DNA of 38,646 nucleotides from Welwitschia mirabilis. Its lineage: Eukaryota > Gnetophyta > Gnetopsida > Welwitschiales. The DNA lies in NCBI GenBank assembly GCA_051453625.1, contig JBOZIK010000001.1, positions 170,100,910-170,139,555 of the forward strand. The letters are read 5' to 3'. Below the pieces are notes generated by a model, which was not told the DNA's origin, ran no database searches, and worked only from the letters and a program-made list of their open reading frames with translations. Position numbers and translations under genes: made by a program. Shown in pieces: positions 10,608 to 21,910 of this stretch. Numbering within the stretch: position 1 is the stretch's first letter; the number at the start of each line of letters is the position of its first letter.

Positions 10608-13090
10608 GTACCTAAGAAAGATGGGAAATGAAGGATGTGCATTGATTTTAGAAAATTAAATATAGTAATAGAAAAAGACCATTGTTCTTTGCATTTTCTT
10701 AATGAGATACTTGATATAATTCAAGAACATGCTTTTTATTATTTTCTTGATGGATAGAGTAGTTACAATCAAGTTTGTATTTACTAGTAAGAATCAGGCT
10801 AAAACTACTTTTACTTCACATTTTAGTACTTTTGCTTTTAGATACATGCCTTTTGGACTTTGTAATACTCCTGGTACTTTTTAATGTGTAATGATGAGTA
10901 TTTTTTTTGATGTATTAGAGGATCTAAACATTTTTTTATGAATGACTTCTCTATCTATGCTGAAAATTTTAAACAAATATTATAAAGATTATAGAAAGTC
11001 CTTGATAAATGAATTTCTAATGTCCTACATTTGAGTTGGAAGAAAAGTTTATTTTTAGTTGAGAGTGGAATTAAAAAGTTTATTTTTAGTTGAGAGTGGA
11101 ATTATTTTAGGTTATTATATTTCAAAAAAATATGATTAGGATGGACCCTGAAAAGGTTGATATCATTTAAAACATTACTTTCCTAACCAATGCAAAACAA
11201 GTTCGATCTTTTCTTAGCCCTTATGATTTTTATCATTAGTTTATTTAAGATTATGCAAAAATTTGAAAACCACTTTACTCATTACTAGACAAATAAGCTA
11301 CATCTGATTGAAATAAATCTTATCAGCTTGCTTTAGATAAACTTAAATGTAAACTTTCTTATGCTCCTATTGTAATCGAACCTGATTAGGAAAATTTTTT
11401 TGAGTTAATGTGTAATGATAGTAATTTTTCCATGGGTGATGTACTTTATAAAAAGTATTAAAATTATTTTAAAGTTATATCTTATCATAGCAAAACTCTA
11501 TCTAGAGCTTAAATGAATTATACTACTATAGAGAAAGAAATATTACCAATTATCTTTTACCTTAATATGCTTAAACATTATCTTTTAGGCTTTTATATGA
11601 ATATTTATAGTGATCATACTACAATTTAATACCATATGACTAAGAAAGATTCAAGTGCTAGGTTGATTATATGGATCCTCCTTATGTAAGAATTTAATTT
11701 GATCATCATTAATAAAGTAAGAAAGCATAATAGTATTACTGATCGTTTATCTTGTCTTTATTATTCTCTTGATGATCTTATGATTGATGATTCCTTTTTA
11801 AATGAATAAATTTTATTATATCTTCTAATCATTCTCCTCCTTGGTATGATAATATTGTTAATTATCTTATTACCATGAAAACACCACAACATTAGAATTA
11901 TAATTAAAGAAAATCCTTTCTCTATAGAATAGATGACTATAAATGGATAGAGCCACATCTTTATCATAAGTGTAAAGACCAAATTATGTAAAAATATGTG
12001 CCTAATTGGAAAAAATTTGATATCCTTCATCTTTATCATGGTAATGTTTGTGCAAGTCATTTTAGTAAATAGAAAATATCTATGAAGTTTTTCTATTCTA
12101 GTTTTTATTAGCCTACTCTTTTTTAGTATTCCTTTAATTTTTCTAGAAGATGTAATTCTTGTCAGCATTATGGTAGCCTTATTTATGCTCAAGAGATTCA
12201 TTTTAGATCTATCCTTAAATGTGAACCTTTTTATTATTCAGAAATTAATTTTATAGGCCCTATTCATCTACCTTCTAATGATAAGAATTATATTTTAGTG
12301 GTTGTGAATTACATTACTAAATGGATTGAAGCTATTCCCACTTTCATGAATGATGTCTAAAATATTTTTATTTTTATTAGAACTCATATTTTCCAATGTT
12401 TTAGTTTTCTTAATATTATCATTAGTGATTAAGAAAATAATTTTATAAATTAAAATTTTACAAAAATTCTTTTATCCATTAGAATAGAACATAAAATAGT
12501 TCATGCTTATCATCCATAAACCAATGGTCAAGTTGAAAATGGAAATAGATTAATTAAGAAAATATTTAAACACTTGTCTCTATTAATAAAAAAAATCTTA
12601 AGCTTTTAAGCTCAATAATATTATTTAGGCTTACTATATTACTTGACATAATTCTCTTAGTTTTTCACCTTATGAACTTGTGTACAACAAAGTCTGTATT
12701 TTACCTATTGATGTGTGCCATAACTCTTATCGTGCTTCTGATAAACTTAATCTTGTAGACCTTCATGATAACCTTAAACATAAATTGTCCTAATTAGATC
12801 ACCTTAATAAAAAATGTACTTATGTGATACATCATTGATTAATCTACAAAGCCCAAGCTAAGTTCAAAAATTATAGAAAGCTACTTCACAAAAATTTGAA
12901 TGTGGTCAACTTATCCTTTTATATAATACTAGAGTAAATATTTTAAATAAAAAGTTAACCTATAAATGATTAGGTCCTTATCTTATAGAAAAAGTACATT
13001 CTAATATCTTTATTAAGATTTTTGACTTGGAAACTAAGGAGATTTAGAAAGTTAATAGACAAAGGTTGAAACTATATGAGAAATCCTTTA
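10608..13090 (+). pseudogene. degenerate Athila-like pol of element H: RT, RNase H, integrase
   Basis: Plus-strand frames give RT motifs VPKKDGK, RMCIDFRKLN (10608-10660), FYYFLDG and MPFGL (10845-10860). Next comes FMND at 10935-10946, where FMDD is expected. RNase H follows (NYTTIEKEILPI near 11517-11555, SDHTTI, TKKDSSARLIIWILLM near 11640-11685). The integrase has a zinc-binding-like segment (RRCNSCQHYGSL near 12150), CEPFYYSEINFIGP near 12220-12260 with catalytic Asp changed to Asn, VVVNYITKWIEAIPT, HPxTNGQVENGNR near 12510-12550, and the C-terminus GPYLIEKVHSNIFIKIFD and VNRQRLKLYEKS near 12980-13090. Tryptophan and glutamine codons are often stops. A perfect 31-bp tandem duplication (11043-11104) shifts the RT frame. 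RT start and everything upstream fall in the gap. Confidence 0.85.
11043..11104. repeat. perfect 31-bp tandem duplication in RT of element H
   Basis: Bases 11043-11073 are repeated exactly at 11074-11104. The unit is not a multiple of three, so it shifts the relic reading frame. Perfect identity amid decayed sequence suggests a late event or an assembly error. Confidence 0.95.
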
Positions 13091-13703
13091 ATGCAACCTT
13101 GAACATAATAGAAGCACTTGTCTTGGAGGTTCCTCTCAATTAGAAGGACTTTCATTCTATCATTCTCTAAATTATTTCTTAGCTTATTTTTCTTTGATGG
13201 ATGTTATGTTGTCACTTGATCATCTTTTAAACTTGGCTTTTATATTGCTTTATAAAGTTTCCATGACTAGCATTTATACTTGGGCATTTTATAATGATAA
13301 GATTAGATTCACCTAATTTTGAGACATTTCCATGTCTATGAACTTTACTTTAAAGGAAGATGTCTTATTTCTTATGCTTTGTTCAATGGTATGAGGTCTT
13401 TAGTTATTTAGAAGCGTTTTTCCCCGTCTTTCATCTCACTTATTTATCTTTGTCCTTTTGAGTGTATGATCATGTGGGAATTATTTGAAAAAAATATTAT
13501 TAAAAAACAAAAAAGAAAATAATTATCATGATCTACTATATTTGTGCTTAAAAAGAAAAAAACATGATCACTATGATATCCTATCACACAGGGGTAAATT
13601 TTTCCAAAAGAAATCTTTGGTAGTGTTGGTAGCTATGGAAACTCCACTGGGAAATTAGTTGGTCATGCTTTCTAGATCCTTACTTATTTAACTATGATTG
13701 CAT
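13091..13703 (+). other. 3' UTR of element H, truncated
   Basis: Aligns by eye with 32700-33255 downstream of the integrase remnant in element I. Shared stretches include 'aaggaagatgtcttatt' (13355 and 32899), 'tctttagttatttaga' and 'aactccact.gg.a.ttagttgg.catgctt'. Similarity stops at about 13703, where chromovirus LTR sequence starts, while element I continues for another 1.8 kb before its LTR. Confidence 0.7.
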
Positions 13704-15120
13704 TCTTGATCTTTAGGACATTCATTAACACTACCCATTCTTTTTCTCAAGTGCTTTTTTCCCCTTTAAGAATTGACTATCTACAACTGATGCCCCCCTC
13801 CCCCCTCTTCTCCTTTTTTTTTGTTGCTAATTTATCTTATAGATTTTCTCTTATTATTTCTTTCTTCTAAGTAATCCATTCCTCTGTGCTATGCTTTGAT
13901 CAAAATTCCTACTTTTCCATGGAAATTACTCCAATGCAAGTTGTAGATTTCTAATTGATAATACTCCATTCCCGTTCATTAAGTGAGCCCCTTACTACTT
14001 ATTCTTAGTGTTCAAACTCTCTCTTTGTTTTATGTATCTACTTTAGTCCATTCTATTTTCCCCATTGTATCCCTAACTCACATTCATCTTCTCTTTCTCC
14101 TTATGTAACATGAATGGTGTTAGTTAGAGAACACTAAAAAGGTTAATCCTCCTTTATTTCCTAATAATATTGCAATAGCGCATTACCCTTATATATTTTC
14201 TCCATTTTACATCTAGTAGAGTGATACTAGTCAACATGCCTATTCTCTTTCTCTAACAGATAATACTTCCCTTGCTCAATTGCATGTCTTTATCTCTATA
14301 GCATTATTTATTCATATTTCTAACCAAACTTATCAAAATAATTTGATAAAGTCTGTGTTAAAGGTAAGAAATGCTACTTGCAGTTAGCATTGAGTCACTA
14401 AATAAGTAGAGACATCCATCTTTTTTGCTACATAGTAATACTATTCCTCCAATATAAAATATGACTTCATCCTCCAAATCTAGTGTTAATATTAACATGA
14501 TATTATGAAAGAATATTGTCAATTCCAACTATATCTCAAGAGGTAAAAATAATGACATTAAGATAGTAAATAAAAGATGATAACATTAAGAGAGTAAACA
14601 AATATTAAGTATTTAAGTCTGAGGAATGCCTTTTTATTTTGCTATTTAAACTAGATGAATATAATTATTATTAATAAACTATTAAATAGAAACATTTAGT
14701 GGTAATAATTTTTTTTACATTAGACATTATTATTAATGAATCAAGTAGAATCATAGTACATGCTTAATGAAAGAAACTGTCTGAGTATCACATATTTTAT
14801 GTAGTCATGACATACTAATAAATTAATAACATCATAACCTCTTATGCATATATATGTAAAACCAATTATTAGCCCATTAAAATGTTGACTTACCATAGTA
14901 CATCTTAATATATAATTTAATATACCATGAGTTTCTACTTATCTAATAAATTAATTAAGGGTAATTAACCAAAATTGGTTCTTAGAAATTTTCACAACTA
15001 AAATATAGGTAGACTAAACCATCAGACATTATCTTGCATTGTCAAATTTACAATTTAAATATTATCATCTCACTAATTAATCTCCATGATTCCATTAAAT
15101 GTCAAAAGTTAGAAGTTACA
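13704..15120 (+). repeat. LTR a of chromovirus array, 5'-truncated
   Basis: Matches the distal parts of LTR b (19480-20879) and LTR c (36465-37849): 'aactctctctttgttttatgt', 'agtacatgcttaat', 'atcacatattttatgtagtcatga', 'ttaattaatctcca.gattcca'. It ends ...gttaca at 15120, directly before the primer site. The left end starts mid-LTR at about 13704. A pyrimidine run with two C6-type tracts (13792-13830) is expanded relative to b and c. Confidence 0.8.
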
Positions 15121-15123
15121 TTT

Positions 15124-15136
15124 TGGCATTAGAGTG
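15124..15136 (+). promoter_or_regulatory. primer binding site, initiator tRNA-Met type (copy 1)
   Basis: 'tggcattagagtg' follows ...gttacattt at the LTR a end. Compared with the usual plant TGGTATCAGAGC it has three transitions in the first twelve bases. It is the site where a tRNA primes minus-strand synthesis. Confidence 0.7.
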
Positions 15137-15233
15137 TTAGTTTGTATTGTTGGGCTTAATATGATAGATTATTTTCTTTTATATAGAACATTTATCTTGA
15201 TTATTCATAATAAAAAATTAGCGAGATTGATAA

Positions 15234-16180
15234 ATGGCTTTAATAAGAGTAGTACCATCACACATAAGTGTGAGATCCTTAGTGACCACTGTGAATCATT
15301 TGGTAAGTGGACTTCAGGTAAGGAGAGACATTAAAAATAATAAAGATATAACTCAAAAGATAATGATGTATTTTAGGTGTATAAATCCCCCAATATTTAA
15401 AGGATATGATAATGCAAAGTGGAAGCTTAGATAATCTCTATAAATAGGGAATTGGATTTGTTTAATTTTACATCAAAGTAAAAGGCCATCCTAGTTATGC
15501 ATCAACTTAGAAAGAATGTAGCTTTATTGTGAAACAAAGAGAATGTACAACTTATTTTTCCTAACCATTTTTCTTGGGAGGATCTTGAAGAATGATTTTA
15601 AGATACATACATATCAAAATACTACAAAATACCAAGACAAAGGAATTTTACAACCTGAGGAAAGGATCAATGTCAGTGGTCTAGTATGAAAACAAGTTTA
15701 TGTAGCTATTGAGATATGTATCAGAGATACCTAGCATAGAAGTAGTGAAGATATAGAGATTAGTGGCTAGCCTACATCCTATAATGTAGAGATAGAATAA
15801 GCTATTCCAAGTGAGGATGTTTACAGAGGCCTTGGAGAAGGCCAAACTTGCTAAGAAATCATGGGATAGTAATATAAATTTTAGGGATAAATGAGGAAAT
15901 TCATAAGAATAGAGGGGAATTCAAGCCAAAAAAAGCCCCTTCTTCAAGAGCATAGGAGTGGCTAGAGATGAGGATCATTATGAGGTTACAAAAGTAAATA
16001 AAATAAGGGCAAGACAATTCTAAGAAATAGGAAAGATAACCTTGATACCATCAAAAGCCATGCCTTCTATGGGAACCAAATCTTAAGACTCTAAAACTAT
16101 TGGATGTTATAATTATGGAGGATCGCATCTGATTAGGAATTATCATAAGAAGAAAAAAGAGGAATAGGATGTAGTTGATA
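15234..16180 (+). pseudogene. degenerate chromovirus gag, copy 1
   Basis: Starts with a recognisable gag N-terminal segment, INPPIFKGYDNAKWKL (about 15383-15430). Next come LIFPNHFSWEDLEE (about 15556-15594), a 'gqgsMSVVEYENKF'-like frame near 15660-15700, and TEALEKAKLAKKSW (about 15825-15866). A zinc knuckle near 16105-16145 reads CYNYGGSHLIRNYHKK; the second and last Cys are Tyr (TGT to TAT). Stops and frameshifts break it. Function in the family is RNA packaging and particle formation. Copy 2 at 20896-21910 is its parallel. Confidence 0.75.
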
Positions 16181-16199
16181 TTAGAATGTTGTATGCATC

Positions 16200-18068
16200 A
16201 ATATCTAAGAAAGATGCTTAGCCATTAGTGATCTTGAAAATTACAGGTATCTTATTTAATGTTACTATTAGAATTTAATTAGACTAAGAGCAATAGATAC
16301 TTTCATATTCTTTTTTGTATCTCAAAAGGTGTTTATAAAGTACATGCTTAAAATAAATAGTCATGAAACTTCTAGATTGTAGTATAATTAGGGTTCTTGG
16401 CAAGACTCCTATGTGTGATGTTATTATTAGAGGTTATAGTTTTTAGGCCTAATTTCTAATTTTGGAGTTGGGATATTTTATGTTATTTTAGACATGAATT
16501 TACTATAGGAAAATAGAGTTCAAATATATTACTTTTTTAAGATGACCATGTTCATAGAAAGTGGTGAGAAGGTTTAGTTATATATCACCTCTAGCCCTGC
16601 TACTAAAAGCTTAATATGTAAGATGTATATGGTAAAAGAAGTAAAAAGAAAAAGAAATTTAAAATAGTCAAGTTTCTATTTTCTCTTCAATCTTAGTTAA
16701 AGGTTTTGGACATACTAGTAGTTAAAGAATATGCAAATTTATTTTCTGAAGAGTTATAATATCTTGCTCCAAGTAGAAATGAAGATTTTGAGATATCTCT
16801 TAATCCAAGTGCTGAACCAATCTTAAGAGTAACCTATAGAATGTCTATTATTAAACTAAAAGAATTAAAGGATTAATAACTATGCTATCAGATAAGAAAT
16901 TGATTAGGCTAAGTATTTTACTATGGGATGTACTAGTTATTTTTGTTAAAAAGAATAATGATAGTTTAATTCTTTGTGTATAATATAAGATGTTGAATAA
17001 AGTCACTATAAGAAATAGTTATTCCTTGTCTAGGATAGAGGATTTATTTGATTAACTTAAGTATGCAAAAGTCTTCTGAAACATTAGTTTGAAGTATAGA
17101 TACCATCAACTTAGAATCAAAGAAGAATATGTTTTTAAAATAGCCTTTATAATGAAATATAAACATTATGAGTTTAGAGTAGTTTCATTTAACCTTATTA
17201 ATGCATTGGTAACATTCATGATACTGATGAATGGTATTTTTATAACTTACTGAGATGATTTCATTGTGGTTTTCTTATGATGTTTTAGTATATTTTATAA
17301 CTAAAAAGACACATGAGCAGCATTTGAGCATAGTATTAGATACCTTATGAAGAAACCACTTTTATGATAATCCTAATCAGTATGAGTTCTAGTTATCTAA
17401 GGTTAAATTCTTAGGTTATGTGATCTTAAAATAGGGTATTAGTGTGAATGAAGATAAGGACCAAGCTATTTTGGAATGACCTAAACCTGAGTCAGTATTA
17501 GAAGTAAGAAGTTTTCTTTACCTTACAAGATACTATATAAGGTTTATTAAAAACTTTTTTAAAGTAACTTATTCATTAACCTCTTTGTTAAGAAAAAATA
17601 AATAGTTTGAATGTATAGATTGATGTAATAAATCCTTTCAAGTGTTAAAATTAATTCCTATTTTAGCACTAATTTTGAAAATGTCAAAACCAAGGAAGAT
17701 TTACATATCTTACATAGATGCATCAAGTTAATTCTTAGGAGTGGTTTTAGTGAAAGAAGATAAGATCGTAGCTTATGCATTAAGGTAGTTAAAGAATCAC
17801 AGGAAGAATTATCCTGTTCATAACTTAGAGCTAGCAGCCGTTAAACATCCATTGAAAATTTAGATACATTATCTCTACGGTTAATAGATAGAAATTTGGA
17901 TAGATCATAAGAGTCTAAAGTATATTCATACATAGCCTAATACAAATCTTAGGCAAGGAAGATGGGTGAAATATTTACAGTATTATGACTTAATAGTGAA
18001 CTATCATGCAAAAAAAACAAATGTAGTTATGAATGCTTTGAGTCAAAGGAGGCATGCACTCTATAACT
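16200..18068 (+). pseudogene. degenerate chromovirus pol, copy 1: protease, RT, RNase H (cut by gap)
   Basis: A protease remnant is near 16240-16600, with a weak DSxA-type active site and the typical VILDMN segment. RT motifs follow: TYRMSIIKLKELKD (16831-16872), VFVKKNN, LNKVTIRNSYSLSRIEDLFD (about 16995-17050), YHQLRIKEEYVF, YKHYEFRVVSFNLINA. The FIDD region near 17265-17285 is frameshifted. Further on are FLGYVI, RYYIRFIKNF and the RNase H end YDLIVNYHAKKTNVVMNALSQRR (near 17985-18050, two frames agree with copy 2). The gap at 18069 removes integrase and chromodomain. Roughly four of five bases match copy 2 by eye. Confidence 0.8.
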
Positions 18069-18168
18069 NNNNNNNNNNNNNNNNNNNNNNNNNNNNNNNN
18101 NNNNNNNNNNNNNNNNNNNNNNNNNNNNNNNNNNNNNNNNNNNNNNNNNNNNNNNNNNNNNNNNNNNN
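18069..18168. other. assembly gap (100 N) in chromovirus copy 1
   Basis: Exactly 100 N, flanks not duplicated. By comparison with copy 2 the left flank equals about 23770 and the right flank about 26440, so about 2.6 kb (integrase, chromodomain, LTR start) is missing or unsequenced. Confidence 0.9.
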
Positions 18169-20879
18169 GCATATAAATATTATTTATTTTATCTCTTCTA
18201 GTTTTGTGCAACTAGATTATTGGAAATTATTATGAAACAATAGTAAAGAAAATAATACTAAATTGATCAAAGGTCTTGGTCATGTCCTTCATGATGAAGT
18301 CCTTTACCTTGTACTTGGAAAATCCTATACTTACCTATTCCTTACCATGGACGATACTAGATACTATGATGGATGCAAGTTTCACATCATACATCTATGT
18401 ATATAACCTAATGCAAAAGAGGAAATTGAGAAGCACTAGAGGTTACTATAAGAATTGGATGTCATCAGATTATTTAGTTTAGTTGTTTAAATTATCATGT
18501 TATAGTAGTTATTTTAAAAAGAAGATCCTGTATGGGGAATATGTATTATCAGATAGCTTGATATAATATAGACATTTTATCATACTTTTAGTTATGTTAT
18601 TATTTAAACATAAGTAAACACTTTGTTAATTTGAAATTTACAAATGTATATGAGTATACTCTGTTATCTTATCCCTCTTTAAAAGAACTACTTTCAAGAA
18701 TTATATATGTATATGTATACTCTTAAAGTTATCACATAGTCACATCAAGGTGTAAATAGTTTATTCTCAATAGTTGATAGTTATGATGTAGTTTATCTAT
18801 TATCATTTATAAATTATTCTCAAGTGGAACTGTAGTACAATTGGTTAAGTTAAGATGGTATCCAATATAAGGTCTATAGCTTAAGTCTTGTTAAGTGTAA
18901 CTTTTGTCATTTAGTTTATTTATTACCTATGTATAGAAAACTATAAGACATCTAAAAGGATTTTAGATTGTAATTATTATTATATGCCCAACTTTGGCTT
19001 AATTAAATACTTTTTAAATAACATATAACATTTTATTTACATCATCGATTACTTAAAATATGCATTCAATCATTTTCTTAAAAAGTACTCAAAAATCTCA
19101 ATCTAAACAACCTCCACCCTTAATGTTTTCTAATGAGAAAGCATAGCCTATATTATTAAAGTCCACCTTTGGAATGTATTCAAAATTTTCAAGTTTTTCC
19201 TTCCTCATCAGCATTTTCCAATGAGAGGTCCATAATACTTACCATATGCTGCCATACCATACCATTAAAATCCTAAATTATAGCATTCAAATTTATTAAA
19301 ATTTTGTATATTTCATTTCTCACATGATTCTTGATCCCCTACATTAATTTCTCATTAACCTATCTCTTCTTTATTAGCTCATACTTCTTCATTTTCACTA
19401 GTCAATATTTTACTTTTTTTATTACATATTCCTTCTCAATAATCTTCTATTACTGTCTACCTTTGTCATCCTACATTCTTAATCTCCAAGATGTCCAAGT
19501 ATATTAATGTGTTCCCTTTTCTAAGAATTGATTGTCTATAACTAATGCATCTTCCCTTTTGTTTTATTGGTACCTCTTGTAGATTTTTCCTCACTATTTC
19601 TTTCTTATAAGTAATTTGTCCCTCCACATTATGCACTGATAATAATTTCTACTTTCCCTTGGAAGCTATTTTAATGAGAGCTATAGATTTCCATTTAGTA
19701 ATAATTCATTCTTGTCCATTGAATAAGTCCCTCACTCTTTATAATTAGTGTTCAAACTCTCTCTTTGTTTTATGTATTTAACCCTATCCACCCTATTTTC
19801 TCTGCTATATCTCCCTCACTCACATACAACTTCTATTCTTCCCTTCATAACATGAATTGATGTTAATAAGAGAACACTGAAAAGGTTATTCCTTTTTTAT
19901 TTTCCTCCACTAATTTAATAGCACATTACCCTTCTCTATTTTATCCATTCTGTATATGACAGAGCACTATCAGCTAGCATGCCTACTCTCTTTCTTCAAT
20001 AGAAAATGCTTCCCTTACTTAATTCCATATCTCTACCTCTCTAGCATTACTTGTATGTATTTTTAGCCAAACTTATCAAAATAATCTAGGAGGAGTTTTC
20101 ATTGAAGGCAAGAAATGCTACTTGTAGCTAGCAGTAAATCATTAAATAAGCAGAGACTCCCATCTTCTTTATGTTGTAGTAGTTCTATTCCTCTAGGAAA
20201 AATATAACTGCATCAATTAAATTTAGTGTTAACCTAAAGATGATATTATAAAAGGATATTTCTAGTTCTAATTATAGCTTAAGTTGTAGAGATAATGATG
20301 TTAAAATAGTAAATAAGAAGTTAAGTGTTTAAGTCTAAGGAAGGCATTTTCATTTGGGTATCTAAACCAAATGAGTATAATTTTTATTAATAAATTATCA
20401 TATAGACCCATTTACTGGTAACAATTTTTAAGTTAGACCTTGTTATTAATGAATCAAATGGGGTCATAGTACATGCTTAATAAAAGGAAATTTTTAAGTA
20501 TCACATATTTTATGTAGTCATGATATATTAATAAATCAATAGTGTTATACCCTCTTCTATATATATATATATATATATATAATTATATTAAGTTTTCCTC
20601 TCATCAGTGTATTAAGCATAACTGGTTACTAGTCCATTAAAACATTGGTTTTCCATAAAATATCCTAATCTATGTTTTAATATACTATGAGTTTCTACTT
20701 ATCTAATAAATTAATTAATGGTAATCAATCAAAATAGATTTTTAAAAGTTTCTACAACTAAGATATAGGTAGACTAAACCGTCAGACATTATGTTGCATT
20801 ATCAAAGTTACACTTTAAACATTATCATCTTACTAATTAATCTCCATGATTTCACTAAATCTCAAAAGTGGATGTTACA
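18169..20879 (+). repeat. LTR b of chromovirus array (start hidden by gap)
   Basis: Aligns with LTR c along 26440-27665 and then 36339-37849, and with LTR a from 19480 on. A clear shared stretch is 'tggggaatatgtattatca.ata.cttgatat' (18535 and 26791). The end ...gatgttaca at 20879 abuts the primer site. It serves as 3' LTR of copy 1 and 5' LTR of copy 2. It holds the uninterrupted target site for element I near 19360-19380. Confidence 0.8.
20558..20581. repeat. (TA)n microsatellite in LTR b
   Basis: About twelve TA units. The same LTR position has only a short run in LTR a (about 14845) and a TATG-type run in LTR c (37545-37586). Confidence 0.9.
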
Positions 20880-20882
20880 TTT

Positions 20883-20895
20883 TGGTATTAAAGTG
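20883..20895 (+). promoter_or_regulatory. primer binding site, initiator tRNA-Met type (copy 2)
   Basis: 'tggtattaaagtg' directly after the LTR b end. It differs from the usual TGGTATCAGAGC by three transitions in twelve bases (C to T, G to A, C to T). Confidence 0.75.
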
Positions 20896-21910
20896 TTAGG
20901 TTGTAATGTTGAACTTAATATGATAGATGTTTTTCAATATATAGTATGTACCTTAATTATTCATACTAAAAAATTAGTAGGATTGATAGATGACTCTAAG
21001 AAGAGTAGCACCACTACTCACATATATGAGATCCTTAGTGACTAATATGAATCATTTGATAAATGGACTCTAGGATAGAAGAAATGAAAAAAATAATGTA
21101 GATGTGACTCAAAAGCTAATGATGCAATTTAGATGGATAAGAAAAAGTGGAAGATTAGCTAAGCTCTATAAATAGGGAATTAAAGTTGTTTAATTTTACA
21201 TCAAAGTAAAAGATTACTTTAGCTATACACCAACTTAAGAAGCTTGTATGTTTGTGATGGAATGCAAAAAAGATATAACCCATTTTTCCTTAGCATTAGT
21301 TCTAGGAGGACTTTGAAGAATGATTCCAATATAGGTACATATTAGAGTACTATAAAAATGCCAGTGGAAAGTAATTTTATAACCTTAGGCAAGAATTAAT
21401 ATCAGTTCCCTAGAATGAAAACAAGTTTATGTAGTTATTGAGATCTGTACCAAAGATAGCTAGCATAAAGATGATAAAGATATGAAAATTATTGGGTATG
21501 CTATATCCTATAATTCAAAGATAGATTAAGCTATTCTAATTAAGAACATTTACAAAGGCCTTGGAGAAGGCCAGAATTGCTAAGAAATCATGGGGTAGTA
21601 ATAGAAATTTTTAGAGGTAAACAAGGAAATCCACAAGAATAGATGGGAAATCAAGCCAGAAAAATATCCTTCTTCAGAATCATAGGAGTAGCCAGAGGTA
21701 GGGGTTAGCACAAGGTTTTAAGAGTGAATAAAATGGAGGCAAGAAAACCTTAAGAAAGAGGAAAGGCATCCTTAGAACCATCAGAAATCATGTCTACTAT
21801 AATAACCAAAGCTCAACATCCAAAACCTACTAGGTGTTATAATTGTAAAGAACCCCATCTAATTATGAATTTTTCTAAGAAGAAGAAAGAGTAATAGAAT
21901 GTAATTAATA
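20896..21910 (+). pseudogene. degenerate chromovirus gag, copy 2
   Basis: Collinear with copy 1 gag: an ALEKARIAKKSWGSNR-like frame near 21560-21605, and a zinc knuckle near 21835-21880 reading CYNCKEPHLIMNF. The first two Cys and the His remain, the last Cys is Phe. Many stops interrupt it. A Lys-rich tail (SKKKKE) follows. It is non-functional. Confidence 0.7.

Noticed and set aside
11761-12201. 146-codon minus-strand open frame, the longest in the window
   Set aside because: It is antisense to the integrase relic of element H, whose motifs read on the plus strand. Composition is Ile/Lys/Arg-rich with no domain.
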